DNA of 64,000 bases from an uncultured Bacteroidales bacterium (GTDB lineage: Bacteria > Bacteroidota > Bacteroidia > Bacteroidales > UBA932). The notes below the pieces were generated by a model. That model searched no databases and was not told the DNA's origin. It was given only the letters and a program-made list of their open reading frames with translations. This document shows, one piece after another, positions 41,501 to 48,452 of this stretch. The stretch lies in NCBI GenBank assembly GCA_900321655.1, contig ONWU01000014.1:1-64000 (forward strand), given 5' to 3'. The first letter of the stretch is position 1. Each line of letters begins with the position of its first letter. Position numbers and translations under genes: made by a program.

Positions 41501-43369
41501 TTACAAACTTTTTGTTGCCATCTTCTTGAAATACTCCCTCAGCGCCTCATCCTCGCAATACACGAAACACCCCTTCTGACCACGTGTGAGCAGGGTTTTG
41601 TAGGTATTGAGAATAAGTCGGCGGGCTATGTCGTCACTTGCGCCGCGAATGCCGGAAGATTTATCATCCCTGGAGATCGCCTCCTTGTTTGTGCGTATCT
41701 GACCGCTTGCTTGATCATACGTAAGGTCTTTTCCAATTAAAACGCCTACATAGTCGAACTCCAACCCTTGCGCTGTATGGATACATCCTACCTCCTCAAA
41801 TGAGCGAGGGTTGATCGCCCAGATTCTGTCGTTCTCCAGGTTCCACTTCGCCGTGAAGCCGCCGGGAAGTTCAATGTCGATGTCTCCCCTGTGATTCTTG
41901 ACATTCCAGTCGTAGCAGTAACCGGCCACCATGCGGGCTTTGTTTCCGCCGTTCTTTTCCCGAAGCGCCTCCCGCATCTGCGATGGATCGTCAAATACAC
42001 GGAAATCGTAGTTAAGCTCTCCCAGAGGCACTGCCAGAGTTTCTCCACGCTGCAAGAGATTGTCGACAAATTGGATATACGCGTCGCTGCCGTTGCAACG
42101 GAACTGCGACACCAATTTCGTCTCTTCGCGCATTATCATGCTCGATCCCAGTTCCTTGCACCACCAGCTTATTTCCTGAACGCTACCGATGTCTTTCGTG
42201 GTTACGGCCTGATCCTCATCCAGCATGAATATCGTCAGCAGGGACGCATTGATGCATTCCTTTACCTGATTCTCCCCTCCCCAGTCACCATACATTTTCT
42301 TCACCAGCCGGTGTGCCTCGTCTACGATAAGGCAGTCGTATGAATTTGCCGGCACCTTCGAAAGACCGAACGGTGAACGGAACAACTGGCCAATGTCGGC
42401 AATATTCTCCGCTTTATTGCCGGACAGGATGGAGAGGAACGCCTGCCTGGGGGCGCTGTTTTTCGTGACGTACGCTGCGTTGCAGTTGCACAGGATGTAA
42501 TGCATCAGCAGGTTAACTGCCAATACAGACTTACCCGTACCGGGGCCGCCTTGAATAAGAATTGTGCGTTTCTTGTTGTCCTTCAGGCACTGAAGCATAG
42601 TCCTTACACACATGTCAAAGCAGACAGCCTGCTCGTCCAGAAGGTCAAACACCGGCGTGCCTCGCACCATGGTCGCGAGCGCGTCCTGGAGAGATTTGGT
42701 GGGCTTTATCCGGCCGTGATCGATCAGGTAGAGAAGGTCTCCTTTGGATGACTTGCGGGTGACATGTTTTTTGACGAAATCGTTGAATGGCTGCACCTCG
42801 TCCATGATGAAAAATGGCGCGGAGGTGTACCATTCCTTATATATTTCCGCCGATAATGCCTGCTTGTAGGCGGGAAGGAAATTATGCAGGTAGGCGCATG
42901 GGACAAGATTGATATGGTTTTCGTTGACTATCTGGGAATAGTTACCGATGAAACGGGAATAGGAGTATGCCTGATAGGATGGGTGACAGACTATCCTGTT
43001 ATCATTGGCCACATAGGTGCGGACGCTGAAATGCATATCGTCATCAACCACTTCGGCTTTGGTCCATTGCTTGAGCTCCACTATGACTATGTTGTCATTC
43101 CCCTTTTCATTTGCCCCGATGATGATGAAATCCACTCGCTTAGACGTCTGGGGGATGTTATATTCGATGGCAATTTGGACCTCGTCGTCTATTTCCGGAT
43201 CATCAACAATATTCCTCATGAACTGCATGGAGTTCTGCCATGCTGCAAATTCCCGGTCCTGCCCGGCGCTCAATCCTCTTTGCTTGATTAGGTCCAGTAT
43301 TTTGCTGGCGATTACATTCATCCTCACATCATGGACGAACTGCGCCTTATTAGCATTATATACAATCAT
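41501..43369 (-). CDS. Nuclease-helicase: PD-(D/E)XK-like domain fused to DUF2075 helicase
   Basis: 622 residues. Residues ~70-110 hold a nuclease-like motif (RVDFIIIGANEKGNDNIVIVELKQW: Asp...Glu-x-Lys). The helicase part (from ~260) has Walker A ILIQGGPGTGKSVLAVNLL, Walker B DCLIVDEAHR, and C-terminal motifs EVGCIHTAQGLEFDYVGVLIG and LLTRGQKGCFVYC typical of DUF2075/SF1-like enzymes. It is last in a leftward operon, overlapping the mazG-like gene by four bases. A nucleic-acid role in phage defence is inferred from company and architecture. Confidence 0.82.
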   Translation of the reverse strand: MIVYNANKAQFVHDVRMNVIASKILDLIKQRGLSAGQDREFAAWQNSMQFMRNIVDDPEIDDEVQIAIEYNIPQTSKRVDFIIIGANEKGNDNIVIVELKQWTKAEVVDDDMHFSVRTYVANDNRIVCHPSYQAYSYSRFIGNYSQIVNENHINLVPCAYLHNFLPAYKQALSAEIYKEWYTSAPFFIMDEVQPFNDFVKKHVTRKSSKGDLLYLIDHGRIKPTKSLQDALATMVRGTPVFDLLDEQAVCFDMCVRTMLQCLKDNKKRTILIQGGPGTGKSVLAVNLLMHYILCNCNAAYVTKNSAPRQAFLSILSGNKAENIADIGQLFRSPFGLSKVPANSYDCLIVDEAHRLVKKMYGDWGGENQVKECINASLLTIFMLDEDQAVTTKDIGSVQEISWWCKELGSSMIMREETKLVSQFRCNGSDAYIQFVDNLLQRGETLAVPLGELNYDFRVFDDPSQMREALREKNGGNKARMVAGYCYDWNVKNHRGDIDIELPGGFTAKWNLENDRIWAINPRSFEEVGCIHTAQGLEFDYVGVLIGKDLTYDQASGQIRTNKEAISRDDKSSGIRGASDDIARRLILNTYKTLLTRGQKGCFVYCEDEALREYFKKMATKSL

Positions 43370-43695
43370 AGCTCATTATACTTCTTCGCACTCCCCTTTG
43401 CCTTTTCAACAGGATACTTTGCGGCATTCTTGCGGATTTTCTCCAGCATAATCTCCTTGATATCAAGATTATATTTATCGGCCATCTGAAAGGCGTAATT
43501 CAACACATCGGCCAATTCTTCCCGGATCTTGTCGGGATTGACATCCTCCGGAGACTTCCAAAGAAAAGCTTCCAATAATTCCGACGCCTCAACAGAAAGG
43601 CCGATGGCAAGGTCTTTCCCGTTGTGAAACTGGTCCCAGTCCCTTTCCTCGTTAAAGCGACGGAGTTCGTCAATGATTTGTTCAATATCAGTCAT
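43366..43695 (-). CDS. MazG-like nucleotide pyrophosphohydrolase
   Basis: 109 residues. The all-alpha NTP-PPase signature is present: GLSVEASELLEAFLW (ExxE) and REELADVLNYAFQMAD (ExxD), the Mg-binding acidic residues. Such enzymes hydrolyse (d)NTPs to monophosphates. It lies between two DUF2075 helicases, five bases after one and overlapping the other, so the three proteins are likely made together. Confidence 0.87.
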   Translation of the reverse strand: MTDIEQIIDELRRFNEERDWDQFHNGKDLAIGLSVEASELLEAFLWKSPEDVNPDKIREELADVLNYAFQMADKYNLDIKEIMLEKIRKNAAKYPVEKAKGSAKKYNEL

Positions 43696-43700
43696 ACCGG

Positions 43701-45308
43701 TTATGATTCTAATTCTTTGATGCCCAGTCCCTTCAAATACTCAAACGTACCATCGTAGTACTCTGGCAGGCGCGTCGGATCCTCTGGAAATCCTTCGGGA
43801 GTCAAGTGGTTGTTTCCCTTAGGGACACAAATAACGATTCCCTGGCGGGCACGGGTCAGGAGAACGCGATAGGCGTTGAGCATGTACTTTTGATTCTCTG
43901 CGTTGTTCTCAGGATTCCACTTGTTTTTTCCGTTAAACTTGTAGAAGCCCCACGAACCATCTTCGTAACGCATATCGGCATCCCAAAGCACGCAGGCATA
44001 ATCCAGTTCCAGTCCTTGCACCTGAATCTCAGTGGCTGCGTCTTCCAGATAATTGGAGGAACGGATATCGGTCTTATCTTCAAGGAACCAATGTACTGCG
44101 TTATCATCGTCCTGAGCCAGAATGTGTACAGCCAGAGGCTTGAAACGGGCCGCCACTTTGGTAACAAGGACACCTGTTTGTTGCGTACCGCGCGCCTGCT
44201 TTCTTAACCATTCCCTCGCCGAATCCATATCCCGGGTCAACACAAACGGGTAGCCTCGGCCAGAGACGTCTTTATAGAGATTGGCGGCATCAGAACGAAA
44301 AGATAACATGGACTGAACAAATGCAGAGAGGGTTTCTGCACGGAAAGAACGCAGACTAACGGCAAGATGCAAATCTTCGGCGAAGGTCACTTTTTTATTG
44401 CCCTGGAGCAGTTCATTCACACGGCCTTCGGCATACTCGGGGTCTGTAAGTTTGTCAGAGATATATACTTCCCAATGCTGGAACATGGAGTTGAGAGCCT
44501 TTATCCATTCCGTGATGCCGGCCTCGCCGGTATTGATTTCCTGACCACCCCCTACCAGGCAGACAATGACAGCCCAGTCCTCACGCTGGTCCAGCGACCA
44601 GATGAGGAATTCGGCCTCAGACATAGGGAAATTGGGCACTTTCAGCTTATTGCCATACGTGCCGCCGCGTTTCAGGTACTCGGCGATCCGTTTATGCGTC
44701 CAACTGCGCTGCGCTTCATCGAAAATGGCAACGTGCTCCACTTCTCCATAACCCGTGTGTTCCAGATGAATTGCCTTTTCCGGGTCAATTTCTACGATTC
44801 CATTCTCGACCGGATTCTTAATCTTGGCCAGCATATTATCGCGATACCGATGAATAATCTGGATATCACGAGCCAGCGCTTCTGTCAAGACCGCAACAAG
44901 GGGGCCGTTCCCAGACAGATAAACTGCTCCGTTTTCCTTGTCCAGTTCCCCATTCCTGTAGGTCTGTTTTACGGCTACATCCAGCCCGACCAGCGTTTTG
45001 CCGGCACCAGGGACTCCGGTTACGAAACAGATGCTTTTCTTTTTCTCTGTTTTGCTCCGCTCGATGACCTGAAGAATGTAGTTGATAGTACGGTCCGTAG
45101 ACACCTTGTCGGCTTCGTGGCGTGTAATGTCCTCGACGGAATGGTTTTGATAAAGAGCACGTGCTGCTTCAATGATTGTAGGAGTAGGAGTGTAAGGACT
45201 GATAACCCAATTGTCGATAATTGTAGCATCCCTTGCTCCGGCATGATTAAGGATGGCCGCAATCAAACCTTTAAGATGCTCAGCACCGGTTATAAACTTG
45301 GTCCTCAT
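43701..45308 (-). CDS. DUF2075 helicase (possibly separated from its nuclease domain by a frameshift)
   Basis: 535 residues. Walker A ICFVTGVPGAGKTLVGLDVA near residue 100, Walker B VEHVAIFDEAQRSW, and C-terminal EIQVQGLELDYACVLWDADMRY and LLTRARQGIVICVPKG. Relatives usually begin with a nuclease-like domain of ~150 residues; here that domain is in the upstream gene, which overlaps by 29 bases in another frame. The other helicase of the operon has both parts in one chain. Confidence 0.82.
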   Translation of the reverse strand: MRTKFITGAEHLKGLIAAILNHAGARDATIIDNWVISPYTPTPTIIEAARALYQNHSVEDITRHEADKVSTDRTINYILQVIERSKTEKKKSICFVTGVPGAGKTLVGLDVAVKQTYRNGELDKENGAVYLSGNGPLVAVLTEALARDIQIIHRYRDNMLAKIKNPVENGIVEIDPEKAIHLEHTGYGEVEHVAIFDEAQRSWTHKRIAEYLKRGGTYGNKLKVPNFPMSEAEFLIWSLDQREDWAVIVCLVGGGQEINTGEAGITEWIKALNSMFQHWEVYISDKLTDPEYAEGRVNELLQGNKKVTFAEDLHLAVSLRSFRAETLSAFVQSMLSFRSDAANLYKDVSGRGYPFVLTRDMDSAREWLRKQARGTQQTGVLVTKVAARFKPLAVHILAQDDDNAVHWFLEDKTDIRSSNYLEDAATEIQVQGLELDYACVLWDADMRYEDGSWGFYKFNGKNKWNPENNAENQKYMLNAYRVLLTRARQGIVICVPKGNNHLTPEGFPEDPTRLPEYYDGTFEYLKGLGIKELES

Positions 45309-45747
45309 AAACAGAGGGTTTGAATTCTGTGGTCGATGAGTTGCGTCTGGTTGGAATCAAAACCGGGACAATCACTTTATCATGACTGAAGCGGTGGAAA
45401 TTCTTCAGATCAAGCGCATAATCCATTACCTGTTCCACATCGGCCTGTAAAGCATCCTTTTGCCCCACCTTGAACTCCAGACAGAATACGATGCCGCGTA
45501 GTAACAGTACTACGTCTATCCGCTTTCCCAGCCGCGGAATCTCATATTCAAAAATAATCTGCGCGGTATCCTCTTTCCAAGGCAGAAGAACTTCCTGCAA
45601 AATATCAATCTCACCCTTCCAAGCCTCATCGGTTGTGGTCAGCGTTTCGCCATGGTAGTTGTTGTGGAGAGCGCCAAGAATAGCCAGAGGATTCTCTGCC
45701 AAAAACGCCTTGAGCGTTGAGATGTATAAGCATCTGTTAGGCATCAT
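45280..45747 (-). CDS. PD-(D/E)XK nuclease-like protein (N-terminal part of a DUF2075 protein)
   Basis: 155 residues from MMPNRCLYISTLKAFL. The motif EYEIPRLGKRIDVVLLLRGIVFCLEFKVG (Asp...Glu-x-Lys) followed by ADVEQVMDYALDLKNFH is the nuclease-like front end of DUF2075 proteins. The start at 45747 is chosen because a TAAATTTG -7 box (45782-45775) overlaps the longer TTG start. It is first in the operon. Whether it is a separate subunit or a frameshift product is unresolved. Confidence 0.7.
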   Translation of the reverse strand: MMPNRCLYISTLKAFLAENPLAILGALHNNYHGETLTTTDEAWKGEIDILQEVLLPWKEDTAQIIFEYEIPRLGKRIDVVLLLRGIVFCLEFKVGQKDALQADVEQVMDYALDLKNFHRFSHDKVIVPVLIPTRRNSSTTEFKPSVYEDQVYNRC

Positions 45748-45774
45748 TGTCGGGTTATATAAATCAGGTATATG

Positions 45775-45782
45775 CAAATTTA
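45775..45782 (-). promoter_or_regulatory. -7 box (TAAATTTG) of the helicase-MazG operon
   Basis: TAnnTTTG match on the minus strand, 27 bases before the chosen ATG. No clear -33 element. Confidence 0.45.
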
Positions 45783-45883
45783 ATGAATTCTATGTAAAGC
45801 CGTATAAGAAAGTGCGACAAAAAGAAATTGCCAAAGTAAATTGACGGACTGTTGTCAGAAATACTGACTCCAAAATACAAAAA

Positions 45884-45909
45884 GCCCCGACACGGTTGGG
45901 TGTCGAGGC
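45884..45909 (-). terminator. Terminator of the AraC/TPR-IMPase transcript
   Basis: GCC-c-CGACAC pairs with GTGTCG-a-GGC; on the minus strand TTTTTG follows. It is about 160 bases beyond the IMPase stop codon. Confidence 0.75.
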
Positions 45910-45931
45910 AGTGGGATAGGGCGGAGTGGAA

Positions 45932-46060
45932 TTACAGCGGTTCATTGGCGCGGTGGTTTATGAAATCTATGATGCCGTCTATGTGATGACCGTAACCGCA
46001 TCGTAGTCCACGCACACGGAACGGTGGAAGGACACCTACGTAAATTTTCAGACAGGAATA
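45932..46060 (-). pseudogene. Start-less peptide-coding fragment
   Basis: After a stop codon the minus strand is open for 42 codons and ends ...RCGYGHHIDGIIDFINHR and four more residues before TAA. The composition looks protein-like, but no ATG is present (only internal GTG codons). It lies between the IMPase stop and its terminator. Probably the 3' end of a lost gene; it could also be chance. Confidence 0.3.
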
Positions 46061-46073
46061 CTATATTTCCAGG

Positions 46074-46871
46074 CTAATACGGCAACTCGTCCAGGTGCTT
46101 CCGGATAGTGCCCAGCACACGCTGGCAGTTGTCCCGGGTATTGGCCGCAACAAACATAGAGGGCTTGAAAGGGGAAGGAGCTTTCCCCTCGAAATCGCAC
46201 ACGGCACCGCCGGCTTCGGTAAGGATGAGGCTGGCGGCGGCATAGTCCCAGGGCATGAGCCGGATCTCGAAGTAAAGATCCGCGTACCCTGCGGCCATAA
46301 GGCACAGTTCCACGGCGGCGCTGCCGGTTCTGCGAACATCGTTGCACTCCTGGTAAAGCTCATAGATGATATCGCTACAGTAGCGGGACCATTCCTTGTG
46401 ATAGGTGCTCATGGCCGTGAAAAGAAGCCCCTGCTCGAAGGGCCGATTGGAAACGTGGAGGGGCTTTTCGTTACAGAAGGCACCCTTCCCCTTTTCGGCC
46501 GTATAGAGCTCTCCCCGCCAGGGGCTGAAGACAACGGCCAGGACGGGCTCGCCCTTTTCCACCAGGGCCACGCTGATGCAGCAGTTCTCGTTGCCGCGGG
46601 CATAGTTGGCCGTTCCGTCAATGGGGTCGATAACCCAGACGGCCTCGTGCCCGGAGACGTCATTGAGATCTTCCTCCTCGCAGAGGAACCCCACCTCCGG
46701 GTAACGCAAGCTAAGCTGCTTGATAAGGAAATGCTGTACGGCCAGGTCCGACGAGGTGACGATATTCTCCCGTACACCCTTGTCGTGGACCTCGAACCCG
46801 CCCGTGCGGTCCATCAGGGTGGAGGCGGCACGGACAACATCTATCACTTGCTTTAAAGATACTTGTACCAT
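46074..46871 (-). CDS. Inositol monophosphatase family phosphatase
   Basis: 265 residues. The Mg-dependent phosphatase motifs are seen: FLCEEEDLND (Glu), WVIDPIDGTANYARG (DPxDGT) and the C-terminal MPWDYAAASLILTEAGG (WDxAA). Family members dephosphorylate inositol phosphate, PAP or sugar phosphates; the substrate is not evident. It follows the AraC/TPR gene by 16 bases, so probably co-transcribed. Confidence 0.88.
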   Translation of the reverse strand: MVQVSLKQVIDVVRAASTLMDRTGGFEVHDKGVRENIVTSSDLAVQHFLIKQLSLRYPEVGFLCEEEDLNDVSGHEAVWVIDPIDGTANYARGNENCCISVALVEKGEPVLAVVFSPWRGELYTAEKGKGAFCNEKPLHVSNRPFEQGLLFTAMSTYHKEWSRYCSDIIYELYQECNDVRRTGSAAVELCLMAAGYADLYFEIRLMPWDYAAASLILTEAGGAVCDFEGKAPSPFKPSMFVAANTRDNCQRVLGTIRKHLDELPY

Positions 46872-46887
46872 TGTTTATTTGCTTAAT

Positions 46888-48399
46888 CTAGCTCCTCGCC
46901 GCGGTGCGGAAGGCACCGGGAGACATTCCGTACTGCTGTTGGAACAGCCGGTTGAAGGTGCTGCGGGAATTGAACCCGGCGTCCTCGCCCACGGCCGAGA
47001 CGGAGAGTTCCGTGTTGCGGGACAGGGCCTCGGCCGCCCAGCGCAGGCGGTGGTGGTTCACAAAATCCCCTATGGTCTGGCCGCAGCAGGCCTTGACGGC
47101 ATCGGCCAGATAAGTGCGGTTGGTGCCCAGGCGCGAGGCCAGGGTGTCCCGCGTGATGTCCGGATCCTTGAACAGTTCCTCCTCCTGCATCAACGAGAGC
47201 AGCTGGGCATACAGCTTCTCATCGGCCGAAAGCTCCCGGGAAGCGACTTCCTCCACCAGGTGCTGCTCGGCCTCTTCTTCGGCCTGGATGTGCTCCAGCG
47301 AGGCCAGGTACAAAATGCTGTTCTTTTTGCGGAGGGCTCGGGCGTTCAGGAAGGTGACCGTCAGAAGGACCAGCAGCAGGCCGATGACCAGGCTGAGGGC
47401 CGCATTCCGCTGCCGGGCAGCCCGGTTCTCCCGCTGGAGTTCCCGCAGCTGGAACTGCTTGGTGAGGGCGTTCAACTGGTCGTTGGTGCGGTGCACCTGT
47501 GCCGAATCGCTCTCCGCGGCATAGAGCCGGTAGTTTTCCACGGCCAGCTCCAAGTCTCCGTTATCCCTCTGGAAATCTGCCAGGGACTGGCGGAACTGGG
47601 CCACCTTGAGGTAGTTCCCCAGACGCTGGTTGCGGGCTATGAGGGTATCCAGATAGGCATAGGCGGCTTTCTTGTTGCCAACGGCCTGCTCGTACTGCGC
47701 CACGGCCGTCAGAACCAGCTCGTCCTGGCTGCTGTCTCCCAGGAGCGCGTGGTAGTGAAGGAGGGTGTCCTTCAGCGAGGCGGCTTCCTTCATCCGGCCC
47801 AGGCGCTGCATAATCACAAAGCGGTAGCGGCTCTGTTTGAAGCGGTTGGCCAGCTGTTTCCTGCCGGTTTTCACCTCTATCTGTTCCAACAGCGTCTGCG
47901 AAGAGTCGTTGATGGCCAGGCCTTCCTGGAGGGCGTTCAGGTTCATGGCCACGGCCTGCAGGTTGAAGCCCGCGCGAAGGGCGCGGCTGTCTTCTCCCAG
48001 CTCCTGCAGCATCCGGAAGGCACGGCGGTAGTGGGGCCGGGCTTCGGCCGGCTGGCGATTTCCCAGGTAGAACTGCCCCAGGCAGAACTCCGTGATGGCG
48101 GTGCCCAGGGGACTTTCCGTGGCATCGGAAGACATTTCCTGCAGCACGGCCATGGCCTCGTCGAATCGGCCCATTACCTGCAGACGGTCCAGCAGGGTGG
48201 CGTATGCATTGAAAAGCTCCCGCTCATTCCCCTGCTGCCGGTGGTACTGCACCAGATCCCGGCAGACCTGCAACACGCCTTCCTGGTCTCCGGCGTTATA
48301 GAGTTCGGCCATACGGGCCCGGCGGATGGAATCCTCCTGACGGGGGCTGTTTGCCGGAGCGGCTATCAGGGTAAAAAGAATGAGTACAAATGCGAGCAT
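46888..48399 (-). CDS. TPR-membrane-AraC transcriptional regulator
   Basis: 503 residues: signal peptide (MLAFVLILFTLIAAPANS), a periplasmic region of TPR-like helices (residues ~25-310), one membrane helix (ALSLVIGLLLVLLTVTFL, ~330), a coiled-coil linker, and a C-terminal AraC DNA-binding domain with two helix-turn-helix units (TLASRLGTNRTYLADAVK and EDAGFNSRSTFNRLFQQQYGMSP). This layout is common in Bacteroidota one-component regulators that sense outside the membrane. The ATG at 48399 lies three bases after a TACATTTG -7 box (48410-48403), so the mRNA may be leaderless. Confidence 0.87.
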   Translation of the reverse strand: MLAFVLILFTLIAAPANSPRQEDSIRRARMAELYNAGDQEGVLQVCRDLVQYHRQQGNERELFNAYATLLDRLQVMGRFDEAMAVLQEMSSDATESPLGTAITEFCLGQFYLGNRQPAEARPHYRRAFRMLQELGEDSRALRAGFNLQAVAMNLNALQEGLAINDSSQTLLEQIEVKTGRKQLANRFKQSRYRFVIMQRLGRMKEAASLKDTLLHYHALLGDSSQDELVLTAVAQYEQAVGNKKAAYAYLDTLIARNQRLGNYLKVAQFRQSLADFQRDNGDLELAVENYRLYAAESDSAQVHRTNDQLNALTKQFQLRELQRENRAARQRNAALSLVIGLLLVLLTVTFLNARALRKKNSILYLASLEHIQAEEEAEQHLVEEVASRELSADEKLYAQLLSLMQEEELFKDPDITRDTLASRLGTNRTYLADAVKACCGQTIGDFVNHHRLRWAAEALSRNTELSVSAVGEDAGFNSRSTFNRLFQQQYGMSPGAFRTAARS

Positions 48400-48452
48400 A
48401 CGCAAATGTACTCATTTTTTTGGGAAATGGACTCACTCAGGGTCCGTCGGGG

